Shown here: piece by piece, positions 35,345-43,927 of the stretch | Numbering within the stretch: position 1 is the stretch's first letter | Layout: every line of letters starts with the position of its first letter | Source of the DNA: a virus | Virus record (IMG/VR): IMGVR_UViG_3300004369_000030 | Location: 1 to 46,608 of that record | Strand: one strand, 5' to 3' | DNA: 46,608 bases | The notes under the pieces: model-generated | The model's database searches: none | What the model was told of the DNA's origin: nothing | The model's input: only the letters and a program-made list of their open reading frames with translations | Position numbers and translations under genes: made by a program

Positions 35345-36727
35345 TCAGGCGAGACCGTCGTCGTCGCCGTCCTCGCTGGTCAGCAGTTCGAACTCAACAA
35401 GCGACTGCATGAAGTCCGCATCACTGATGGCGCTGACAGCGTCCTCCTTCTTCTTGGTCGCCCAACTGGCGGGAAGCATGTCTTCCTTGCCCATTTCGCG
35501 AGCGCGCTTCATGATGTGGCGCTTCGCCTTGTCCTTGTCGGCGGCGCGACCGTGAGCCATGATCGCATTGCGAAGGTCGTCCACATTCGAGATCGGGAAC
35601 GAACCGTCAGGAAGAGCAAGGCCCTCCTTGGCCATTTCCTCGCGCTGCTCCTCATTGAAAGCGCGCTTCAGGGCGATCTCGGCGGCTTCAGCCTCGATCT
35701 CCTCGGCCTCTTCCGGCTCGTAGGCGTCGAATCCAAGAACCTCGCCGTCGAGTGCAACGAACACGTCATAAGACTTTCCGTCAATTCCGTCGATCTCAAC
35801 GGCGTAACAGTCGAAGCCCTCGAAAGTGTCGGGCTCAACAGCCATCACGGATCCGTCAATTCCGTCAAGGCTCTTGACAGCGATGTCACACGCCTCGTTG
35901 AAGTCGATGAGTTCCGTTTCGCTGTAAAGCGACTTCTGCTCGAACACTGAATCGTCGAGTCGGTGGAAACCGAGAACCTCGCCGGTTGTGCCTTCCATGA
36001 AGACCTCAATGGCTCGGCCATCCTTCACCTGAAGATCAACGATGTAAATGTCGCTGCTCTGGGAGTAGCCGGAGTCGATGACGGTTCCGTCAAACTCTGC
36101 TTCGGCCTTGCCCTCGATCTCGATGAGTCCGGGCATACCCTTCTCCGACATGCATCCGCCCGGGCAGTCGTCACACATGCCGCTACTACCGGGATACACC
36201 TTGCGGTCAATAGCACACAAGAAGCCAGAGGCGCCAACATCGGCGCTCTTCTTGCCCATGGTCTGAAGACGGCGCTTGCGGGCCGGATCCATCCAACCCT
36301 TCTCCATGGGGGCTGGAGCCTCTTCCTCGTCTTCTTCGTCTTCCTCGTCCTCTTCGTCGCCCATTTCGGCGTCGGGAGTAGGGGCGTCCTCGGATTCGGC
36401 GGGAGTATCTTCCTCGCCAGCATCGGCTTCGCCGCCCTCTTCCTCTTCGTCTTCCTCGTCGTCGTCGTCGTCGCCCATCTCTGCGTCCATTGCCGCAAGA
36501 GCCTTCTTCACGAGTTCGTCGTCTTCGTCGATCCCTTCCATTTTTTCGTCGTCGACCTCTTCGTCATCGACGGGGACCATTTTCATGGCAACCGGCATGG
36601 CGCCACACTTGCCACAGACCTTGGCGCCAGCCTTGTAGCCACATTCGTCGCCACCCAGACCTTTTGCGCACTTCAGGACGTCGCCATCAGCGTCAATCTT
36701 GACAACTGCTTTCTCGTCGTAACTCAT
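35345..36727 (-). CDS. Acidic capsid-assembly protein with zinc ribbon, PepSY-like and DUF6582-like domains
   Basis: 460 residues from the ATG at 36727, nine bases after AAGGAG. C20, C29, C38 and C41 form a zinc ribbon. Residues about 55-150 are extremely acidic (runs of Asp and Glu). A second Cys cluster (MCDDCPGGC) follows. Two repeated segments (IYIVDLQVKDG...GEVLGF and YDVFVALDGEVLGF) resemble PepSY domains. The C-terminal part LPDGSFPISNVDDLRNAIMA, then GRAADKDKAKRHIMKRA and LPASW, matches the DUF6582 pattern common in phage capsid modules. Position between protease and capsid plus acidity suggest a scaffold or assembly role. The frame stays open 32 codons upstream to an ATG at 36823, adding four cysteines. 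Confidence 0.75.
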   Translation of the reverse strand: MSYDEKAVVKIDADGDVLKCAKGLGGDECGYKAGAKVCGKCGAMPVAMKMVPVDDEEVDDEKMEGIDEDDELVKKALAAMDAEMGDDDDDEEDEEEEGGEADAGEEDTPAESEDAPTPDAEMGDEEDEEDEEDEEEAPAPMEKGWMDPARKRRLQTMGKKSADVGASGFLCAIDRKVYPGSSGMCDDCPGGCMSEKGMPGLIEIEGKAEAEFDGTVIDSGYSQSSDIYIVDLQVKDGRAIEVFMEGTTGEVLGFHRLDDSVFEQKSLYSETELIDFNEACDIAVKSLDGIDGSVMAVEPDTFEGFDCYAVEIDGIDGKSYDVFVALDGEVLGFDAYEPEEAEEIEAEAAEIALKRAFNEEQREEMAKEGLALPDGSFPISNVDDLRNAIMAHGRAADKDKAKRHIMKRAREMGKEDMLPASWATKKKEDAVSAISDADFMQSLVEFELLTSEDGDDDGLA

Positions 36728-36908
36728 CGTGACTGGCTCCTTATAGTGCATGTTCTTGAGTAGGCAACCCTTGGGGAGACTACATCCTTCACATGGCATC
36801 ATAGTCTTGCAACCGGAGACCATGCAGAAGTATTGGGCTTATTTTTACGAGGACCGTTTGTCAAATTGTACCTTACAACAGAGTGCCTCCGTGGGAAAGC
36901 ACGCTTAA
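36728..36908 (-). promoter_or_regulatory. Gap after the protease gene with promoter-like elements
   Basis: A 181-base gap. GTACAAT (36871-36865) is the same -10-like element as at three other sites; its predicted start near 36858 would yield a leader of 35 bases to the ATG at 36823 or 130 bases to 36727. TTGACA (36864-36859) directly follows but has no good -10 at the right distance. AAGGAG lies just before 36727. The gap also encodes the optional Cys-rich N-terminal extension of the next gene. Confidence 0.4.
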
Positions 36909-39900
36909 TCAATTGTTCGGGATGTTTACCGTCCGTCCTTGCGAGTTTGTCCTTTGCTGGCTCCTACTGGTGATTTCTTCAGTTGTGCCCATGATGAAGG
37001 TTCCCATTGCCGCTTCAGCAAAAAGATCGATCAGTCGGGAGAACATTTCGACCCTTGATCCTCCTGTTTCCATTTGGCGATCAACCACAACCATCAAGGC
37101 GTCCATAATTTGGTCGACTTCATCTTGAGTGACAGTAATTGTCCCAACATTGGTGCGACGGTCAGAGATTTTCCCTGCATCTTGGCGACCCATGATTCTT
37201 TGTAGGAGCGTCAATGCGTCGGCAGTGGTGCGATCATTTGCTGAGCGCGCTTCACGGATTTCCTTTGCCAAGGAATCCTCAACTTTTTTAAAGAAGGTCG
37301 CTTCTTCAATAATCTGCGTTCGGCCTGCTCTTTCGGAGCGCATTCCACCAGAGATTCGATTTTCCGCATAATCATTAACGATCGCGCTTGGTTGGTAATT
37401 GCGGAATGAGCGCATTCCTCCTTCCGAGAGGAATCTGGCCGCACTGACCCCGGAGTTTGGAATGTCGTTTTCGTCGACCCCACCGAAGCCTCCGCCCACA
37501 CTTGTGTCGCCCTGCTCAATGACGTCGGTTCCCTTGTAGAGATCAACCATCTCGTCAACGGTATTCTTCAGCGATCGAGCAGCCTGCATGCTGGCGGATT
37601 CTTTGGCGGTCAAATCCTCGCCTTGGAACTGCTCCATGTAATCGTCAAGAATTGATTGAACAGATTCAAGCATTGACATCGTTACTTCATCACCCTCGCT
37701 GACGATATCCGACAACGAATCCCAGACTTCGCGGTGCTCCTCTGAGGCATCGCCATCAGCAACGGCTTCGCTGGTTCTGGTCTGGTTGCCAGCAACACGT
37801 TTGTCAACCTTGTTCAAGTCGCGACGACGCCGTGCGGACCATTGTTCAGCGGTCATTTCTGGCGCATCTTCTTCTTCTGGTGCGTCACCGTCGCCCTCTC
37901 GGCGAGTGGTAGCGGGCCGTGAAGGAGCCTCACGTGTGCCGTCGGCCAACTCTTGAGCAATCTGACTGCGGCGATTTCTCCGTGCTGCGCGACGCTCTTC
38001 GTCTTCGATGCGCTTCGAAATTTCTTTCGAAAGTCTTTGGAAATCAACTTCCCGCATACCACTCTTGTTGGGGTGGTAGAAAGCGTAAAGGTCATCAAAC
38101 TGCTGGTCAGCGGGTAGATCGTCCCATCCTTCCGGTTTGATGTCTTCCCACTTCTTGCCTTTGAACCGTCCATCTTCCTGAATGGTTCCCATTGGGCGAC
38201 CACGCTGGCGTTCTTTGCCGGTATCGCGGGTTTCCGCTGAAACGGTAGGTCGACCAGACCCACCATCATCACGCTCAGAACGAAGTCCGCTCATGCTGGA
38301 GGATCGCGAGTTTTGCAAGATCGCCCATCCCTTAGGGGAGATGTCGTCAACTTCAAGTCCAGCAAAACGGTCTCGAACTTCTGGCTGGCCGTCACTTTGA
38401 CCCCAGCGCAAAAGTTCACCCATGTTGCGCCTAGTCAAGCCCATCGGTGCAGGGCGACGATTGTTGAAACCGCCCCCCTTCTTCAGGTTTGGTGACTCGT
38501 ATGTGGCGTTGGGGGAAAGTGCAGCAAGGTCAATTACGTCTTTGGCCGCACGCATGACTGGATTGATCTCACCAGCCTCGTTGCGCTTGGCAAACTCGTT
38601 CAATCCACTTTGGATTCGGCGTGCGACATCAGCAGGCATTTTGTCAGAGTTGCCTTGAAGCCACTTATCAAATTCTGCGAATGCGGCAATACCTTGAGAA
38701 TTGCCTTTCTCCTTCTCTAGCACCCGACGAATATCGCCGCGTTCATCTGGCGTCAACTTGAGGGAGATCCCATTATCCGGAATGCCCGGATTGCTTCTCG
38801 GGCCCATCGTGTTTAACTTCTGTCGATCCGGGTCGAGGTTCCCGTCAACCCATCGATTGTTTTTTGCGCCATTTTTCATGCGCGACAAGAAGTCGGAGAG
38901 TTCTAGCAGTTTTCCAGATTCGTCATCTCCAATTCGAGATGTGACAGCATCGATTGCAATCTGAAGATTTGAACGATTAACGATAGAGGGGCCAGTCTCG
39001 GGGTCAATTTGAGATCCGAGTTCCCTCAAGGCGTCAGAGAGCGTCCTGTCGATGTTGGCGTTGTCTGCAAAGTCTTGCAGAGTATCGGCGTAGGCAATGC
39101 GGTTTCGTGCCGGTGCGACCAGTTCGATTTCGTCGTTATTCTTCCTAGTCGAACGCATTCCGCCCTTCTTGGGTCCCTTGATTGATTCCCAAGCGGCATT
39201 CACTCCGTCACGAAGTTTTTTGGTTTTGTCGTAACTGTTGTAAGGGTTTTCGTCGCGACCCTGAGTCGTATCAAAACGGAACTTACGAATCTCGTCCGGC
39301 GTCAATACCGAGCGTGAGTTGAACCACTCTTCGTCCTCACGGAGAAGCCGTTCCTGCAGATCAAACTCATCAGCGTCATTCATTTCCTCAATAAGAGACT
39401 GCATGTAAAATGCGTACTCTTCATCTTCGATTTCATCCGCATCAAAATTGTCGCGAAGATACTTGTCTCCTGCTGCTTCACGATCTTCCGCATTTTTTAG
39501 GGCCCTGTAGTCCTCGCGAGTCATACCAAGGCGGCGGGCGGTTTTATCGATTTCGCCGTCTGTGTAACGGCGCTCTTCAGCCAGATCTTCCAACTTTTGC
39601 TCTACGGTCTCACCGTAGTCTGCAAAATCCGCAATATGGTCGTCAATTGTCGACAGGCGATCTTCCGCCTCGTTCAGGTCACCCAGAGCACCAATGAACC
39701 ACGACTCGTAGTCATCAACGAGTCTTTGTGCATCTTCGTCGGTGACCTTGTCTGCGCCCATACGGTTGGAAAGAATTGACTTGGCCAAATCAAGATTTGA
39801 TCGGCCTTGCTCCATTTCCAGTAGAGACATTGCCCACAGGTCTTCATAGGACTTGCCGGACCGGTCCATCATGTCTTCGACAATTTTGTCGATTTCCTCG

Positions 39901-41846
39901 ATGGCCTCTTTCGCTTCAGTTTGCACTTCTTCAAAATTCATGCGCTCAAGACGTTGCTTATAGGAATTTGAACGCATGGATCGAATGCCGGTATCCGTAG
40001 TAGTTTCGCTGCCGGCCTGCCGAACACTAGGGGCAGACGGAAGTTTTGGCGTCTTGGGCGTGGCAGGACGCTCGAATGGTGAGCCTTCCTGAACTAAGCC
40101 GTCGTTGTCGCCATCAACTGCGTTTGGATCGAATCGTTGAGTGGCGGCCCGTAAGGACCTAAGTGCTTTTTTTGAACCACCCCCAAAGATGTTCTTGCTG
40201 GCGGTATAGACCGCTTCCAAGAACTCTTCGGTGGCTCCTGAAAGGACCTTGATTCCGAATTCCGTTACTTCAACTTCAGCATTGTGATACTCAAAAATTG
40301 GGTCAAGTTCTGATTTCACCCGGAAGGCTTGCGATGAATCGCACTCGATGATGATGTTCTGCTCTTCCTCGTCAAAACCCGACATGCTCGTCATGTAGGC
40401 CAACGATTTTTCCTCATCGTCGTAGTACTTCTCTCGCGGCTCAAAAATCGCCGCCATGGTCGGCTCTTCCTGACCACCAGCGTAGGCACGACTGGTCGAC
40501 TGGTTCGGCTTGACCTGCATTGGCATTGCCGGCATTTGCGAAGGAACAACCGTACTCATCGGCTGGAACGTCATTTGAGGCACAACACGCTCGGGCTTTC
40601 CGAACATGTATTGCTGAGTCTCTTGATCCCAGTGGTAAGGAAGGCGATAGTACTTCTTCATGCCTTCCTTCATTTTTGCGAAAATGACGATATTTTCAGT
40701 TGCACTCATCAACTTGATGGGGGCCTGAACTCGGGAGGCGATCTCCATTTCGAGAGAGTTGCGCTTCTCGGCGTTCAACGGTTGTGCTTCGCCTTCGGCG
40801 AAAATGTCGCGACGCGGCTCTGGCTTGCGGACGGGGACCATCCGCATCATCATGTGGCCCTTCTCGTCGAAGTCGTCGAAGTCAACGGAATCCCAAAGTT
40901 CTTCTTCGGACTGGCTCTTCACCTCGTCGAGAGCCATCTCTGTGAATTCTTCCTCGAAGAACATTTCGTAATCGGAGAAATCAAAGTCTTCCTCCCATTG
41001 AGCATCCTTTTTCTTCGAGTTTTCGTAACGCTCCAGCATTCGCCGTCCCTTGGCTGCGAGTTTTGCTGCGTCGCTGCGGTTTTGGGGAACCGGCTCACCC
41101 CACGCGGCGGCGGAAAGGGCAAGGCGCGTTGGCTTGCCGTTCGGCTTTTTCATGGGGCCGGACGGGTTGGTGAAGAAACGGGTCAAGAAAGAACCTTTGC
41201 GGCGCATTTTCTGCGGCGTGTCGGCGGCACCACGGACGCCGGGCTTCAGATTTGCACCCTCTGTACGCTTGAAATGACGACGACCGGCAGCGGTGAGGCC
41301 ACCCTTGGGGTCGCGGAGTTTTGCCTGCTTGATCGAGATTGTGCCCGTCAACTGGTTAGCACCATGAAGAACAGGGCTGACTTCGTAAAGTTCGACTTCT
41401 TTGAGAACATTGGCCTGCTTTGACGGGTCGAACACGGCGTCGAGCGTCTTGTAACCAATCGACCACTCTTGCTCTAGCCCGAAAAATTGCACGTTCGCGA
41501 ACGCTTCCCGCCCCTTTTCGGAGTTCAGGTTGAACTGGACCTTTGCATAAAGGCCACCAATTCCGGCTCGCTTCATCTTCTCGGGAAGGCGAGGGTCAGA
41601 GGGCGGAACCTCGTAAATCTCAAGGACTTTTCCAATTGGGTCGTTCCAGTTGTGACCCCAGACCACGCGCGGCTTGCGGCGCTTCAGGCTTCCGTTGAAC
41701 GCTCCGGGAGCGCAAATGTCCCCCACCGAGTCTTTATTGCCGATGCCCGCAACGAAGCATTCGACAATACCTTTCGAGTCATTTACGGAAACTTGGCCGG
41801 CTGGCGCCGCTTTGAACTCGATGTCATCGATCTGAGAATCAGGCAT
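36909..41846 (-). CDS. HK97-family prohead protease fused to DUF6321-like domain and giant tail
   Basis: 1645 residues, where family members usually have about 200. Residues 1-175 are the protease: CFVAGIGNKDSVGDICAPGAF, VVWGHNWNDPIGKV with H65, EWSIGYKT with S129, and VELYEVSPVLHGAN with an acidic third member. Residues about 182-290 match DUF6321 (GLTAAGRRHFKRTEGANLKP, RRKGSFLTRFFTNPSGP, LALSAAAWGEPVP), normally a separate small phage gene. Near 560-590 come KKALRSLRAATQRFDP and the EF-hand-like VDGDNDGLVQEGSPFERP. The remaining 1000 residues are charged, with five G[MIL]RSxR motifs (39.98, 39.16, 38.28, 37.41 and 37.34 kb). The protease would cleave capsid and, I infer, itself and the other module-bearing proteins. 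GGGAGAAACCC precedes the ATG. Confidence 0.88.
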   Translation of the reverse strand: MPDSQIDDIEFKAAPAGQVSVNDSKGIVECFVAGIGNKDSVGDICAPGAFNGSLKRRKPRVVWGHNWNDPIGKVLEIYEVPPSDPRLPEKMKRAGIGGLYAKVQFNLNSEKGREAFANVQFFGLEQEWSIGYKTLDAVFDPSKQANVLKEVELYEVSPVLHGANQLTGTISIKQAKLRDPKGGLTAAGRRHFKRTEGANLKPGVRGAADTPQKMRRKGSFLTRFFTNPSGPMKKPNGKPTRLALSAAAWGEPVPQNRSDAAKLAAKGRRMLERYENSKKKDAQWEEDFDFSDYEMFFEEEFTEMALDEVKSQSEEELWDSVDFDDFDEKGHMMMRMVPVRKPEPRRDIFAEGEAQPLNAEKRNSLEMEIASRVQAPIKLMSATENIVIFAKMKEGMKKYYRLPYHWDQETQQYMFGKPERVVPQMTFQPMSTVVPSQMPAMPMQVKPNQSTSRAYAGGQEEPTMAAIFEPREKYYDDEEKSLAYMTSMSGFDEEEQNIIIECDSSQAFRVKSELDPIFEYHNAEVEVTEFGIKVLSGATEEFLEAVYTASKNIFGGGSKKALRSLRAATQRFDPNAVDGDNDGLVQEGSPFERPATPKTPKLPSAPSVRQAGSETTTDTGIRSMRSNSYKQRLERMNFEEVQTEAKEAIEEIDKIVEDMMDRSGKSYEDLWAMSLLEMEQGRSNLDLAKSILSNRMGADKVTDEDAQRLVDDYESWFIGALGDLNEAEDRLSTIDDHIADFADYGETVEQKLEDLAEERRYTDGEIDKTARRLGMTREDYRALKNAEDREAAGDKYLRDNFDADEIEDEEYAFYMQSLIEEMNDADEFDLQERLLREDEEWFNSRSVLTPDEIRKFRFDTTQGRDENPYNSYDKTKKLRDGVNAAWESIKGPKKGGMRSTRKNNDEIELVAPARNRIAYADTLQDFADNANIDRTLSDALRELGSQIDPETGPSIVNRSNLQIAIDAVTSRIGDDESGKLLELSDFLSRMKNGAKNNRWVDGNLDPDRQKLNTMGPRSNPGIPDNGISLKLTPDERGDIRRVLEKEKGNSQGIAAFAEFDKWLQGNSDKMPADVARRIQSGLNEFAKRNEAGEINPVMRAAKDVIDLAALSPNATYESPNLKKGGGFNNRRPAPMGLTRRNMGELLRWGQSDGQPEVRDRFAGLEVDDISPKGWAILQNSRSSSMSGLRSERDDGGSGRPTVSAETRDTGKERQRGRPMGTIQEDGRFKGKKWEDIKPEGWDDLPADQQFDDLYAFYHPNKSGMREVDFQRLSKEISKRIEDEERRAARRNRRSQIAQELADGTREAPSRPATTRREGDGDAPEEEDAPEMTAEQWSARRRRDLNKVDKRVAGNQTRTSEAVADGDASEEHREVWDSLSDIVSEGDEVTMSMLESVQSILDDYMEQFQGEDLTAKESASMQAARSLKNTVDEMVDLYKGTDVIEQGDTSVGGGFGGVDENDIPNSGVSAARFLSEGGMRSFRNYQPSAIVNDYAENRISGGMRSERAGRTQIIEEATFFKKVEDSLAKEIREARSANDRTTADALTLLQRIMGRQDAGKISDRRTNVGTITVTQDEVDQIMDALMVVVDRQMETGGSRVEMFSRLIDLFAEAAMGTFIMGTTEEITSRSQQRTNSQGRTVNIPNN

Positions 41847-41921
41847 GGGTTTCTCCCTTGTTCCTGATCAATGATAAACGACAGGGTTGCTGGTTATTGC
41901 AACTATTACCAAGTAATTGCT

Positions 41922-41955
41922 GGGTTTACGTAAACCCTGACGCTATTTACGTAAA
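41922..41955. repeat. Two TTTACGTAAA palindromes, 21 bp apart
   Basis: GGGTTTACGTAAACCC (41922-41937) is a perfect 16-bp palindrome in the gap between portal and protease genes. TTTACGTAAA recurs at 41946-41955 inside the last portal codons. The centres are 21 bp apart, two helical turns, as expected for paired operator sites. The first could also fold as a small hairpin, but no T-tract follows. Confidence 0.45.
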
Positions 41956-43925
41956 CGCCAAGCCCGACGTGCTTCGGGTCCAGCAATTTTTGACGGAGTG
42001 TTGGCCAGAAGATTTACAAAGTGGCTGGTCACGGCTGCTTTTACGACGGTGGTCCGAATCTCTGGGGAGGAAATCCCATAAGACGAATGAATTTCCTTCG
42101 TGAACTCTTGTCGCGTCGAATCAACGAGAGACTTGATACGACCCAACGCAGCATTTGCAGCAACGACGAGTTCTTCGTTGTCGGTTTCAGACTTAACTTC
42201 GACGCCATCCTTCATAATTGACATCAAAACTGGACGAATGTCCTCGTCGTACTGCTTGTACCAAACGTCAGCAGGCATGAACATGTCGACATCCAGCACG
42301 CCCTCGATCAGAGCCTTCTTGCATTTGGAGCCAAAGGCCTTCTCCATCACGACACGCTGCTGACGCTCCAAAAGGCGCTCGACGGTCCTTTCGAGGATTT
42401 GAGTCCAACGCTCAAGACCGTAATCGTCCGCATCCTTAGTTTCAATGTTTTCGAAAGCGGGATCAGCCAACTGCCCTTCAGGTTGTGGGGCAACAGCGGC
42501 CTGAGGTGCGCCTTGCTCAGCAGCAATAGCACCCTGCATTGTGTTGGGGTCAAGTGGTGGCTGATTCTGAACAGCGGTTTCACCGAGTCCACCCATTTCA
42601 GGTGGTGCCGGTGGTTCTCCGGGCGCGCCGGGTGGCATTCCGGGCTGTGGGCCACCCATTTGTGCTTCCGGTTTTGGCATTTCTTTTTCGGTGTTTGCGA
42701 TCGGGGTGAGGTTCGGGTTCATCAAAAGTGAATCCGCAAGGTCGGCCTTGACCTTCTTCTTTCCGGTGGCGAGACGATACTCGTTAGGGCTGATCAAACC
42801 CTGCTGAAGTTCCTGTAGCAAATACTGCTCACGTTCTTGCTTGTAGATAACAAGAATTGGGACTTCGCTGGTATCAAAGTCGACGTAGTGGTCCTCGTCG
42901 AGTTCATCAAGCGCGCGTGCGAGCGGCTCTAGGTGCGGCATCATTGTTTCGATCCAGAAAACCCGGATTTCCTCGGCGGCGTTAGAGAATGTTCGCCCAG
43001 CCGCGTTGCCAATGACTGATTCGGGAACACCAAATGATGCCAAGATCTCTTCTTTGGTGATTTGCCGCATTTGAATGTATGCAGCGTCACGAGGATTGGA
43101 GGACGTGTCTACGTAATCGACACCATCTTCGGATGCGATAACCGTTGTTCCACCAACTCGGCCAAGGTTTCCACGGAAACGATTGGACAACTCTGCCTTA
43201 TCGTCCTCGTCGATTTCGCCCTTGAGTACGAGCAATCCTCCCGGCCTACCATCGTTGAGCAGGTAATTTCGGTTGTACAACTTCGCCAAATTCTCGATTT
43301 CGATGGCGACGCCGGCGGATTCCATTGGAGTCAACGACAGGTATGGGTCGAGCGGATGTGGCTTCCTCACCCAGATGACGTCGTTCGGCGGCATGATGAT
43401 TTTGTCGCCGTTTGGCATCAAGACTTCATAGCCGGAAACAAACCGCTTCGGATCCGGGATTGGGGCGGTGTGCTGGGGTGGAAGAAGGTTCAGCCCGATG
43501 ATTCGACCGTCCCTTCCGCGCACTTTTTCGATAAACGCGCCACGGCTGCTCATCAGAAGTTGCGACGAGAGGCGATACCTGAAAGCAAACGAGTTTTCGC
43601 CGATATTTGACTTCGTGTTCAGCAGGTCGAAAATGGTCGTGTTTTTGGCACGAGATTTTGTGACGATCTCACCCTCTGGGTCATTGTCTTTGCGAAGGAT
43701 GATCGGCAGTCGTGCTTGGTTGCCGGCAATGGCATCGATACACCGAGAAACCCATACGACTTTCGCCATGCCCTCTTTGTAGGCCCGCTCGATATCCCAA
43801 GGATCTCGATATGCCCGTCCAGCGAAATTGGCATTATTGGCAACGGGGGCGCCGACGCCAACCCTTGCTGCTTTGCTCGCCGAGTTGCCACCAAGCGACT
43901 TATTTTCCGTAGAGTTCCACGCCAT
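41943..43925 (-). CDS. Phage portal protein (HK97-type)
   Basis: A 660-residue protein. The core has VVWVSRCIDAIAGNQARLPI near residue 60, NIGENSFAFRYRLSSQLLMS, GRIIGLNLLPPQHTAPIPDP, DVIWVRKPHPLDPYLSLTPM, RNYLLNDGRPGGLLVLKGEI, then ITKEEILASFGVPESVIGNA, all characteristic portal blocks. It forms the dodecameric DNA gate and docks the terminase. The C-terminal 230 residues are an extension: a Pro/Gly/Gln-rich linker (MGGPQPGMPPGAPGEPPAPP) and a helical end. Stop TAA of the upstream gene is two bases before the ATG. Confidence 0.93.
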   Translation of the reverse strand: MAWNSTENKSLGGNSASKAARVGVGAPVANNANFAGRAYRDPWDIERAYKEGMAKVVWVSRCIDAIAGNQARLPIILRKDNDPEGEIVTKSRAKNTTIFDLLNTKSNIGENSFAFRYRLSSQLLMSSRGAFIEKVRGRDGRIIGLNLLPPQHTAPIPDPKRFVSGYEVLMPNGDKIIMPPNDVIWVRKPHPLDPYLSLTPMESAGVAIEIENLAKLYNRNYLLNDGRPGGLLVLKGEIDEDDKAELSNRFRGNLGRVGGTTVIASEDGVDYVDTSSNPRDAAYIQMRQITKEEILASFGVPESVIGNAAGRTFSNAAEEIRVFWIETMMPHLEPLARALDELDEDHYVDFDTSEVPILVIYKQEREQYLLQELQQGLISPNEYRLATGKKKVKADLADSLLMNPNLTPIANTEKEMPKPEAQMGGPQPGMPPGAPGEPPAPPEMGGLGETAVQNQPPLDPNTMQGAIAAEQGAPQAAVAPQPEGQLADPAFENIETKDADDYGLERWTQILERTVERLLERQQRVVMEKAFGSKCKKALIEGVLDVDMFMPADVWYKQYDEDIRPVLMSIMKDGVEVKSETDNEELVVAANAALGRIKSLVDSTRQEFTKEIHSSYGISSPEIRTTVVKAAVTSHFVNLLANTPSKIAGPEARRAWRLRK

Positions 43926-43927
43926 AC

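Noticed and set aside
40536-41423. A 295-codon open frame on the plus strand
   Set aside because: Antisense to the well-supported prohead protease and DUF6321-like region; no domain and no start signal.
14534-41846. The GMRS-type repeats as a CRISPR array or DNA repeat
   Set aside because: Copies are irregularly spaced over 25 kb, in frame within coding sequence and vary at synonymous positions; they are protein motifs.
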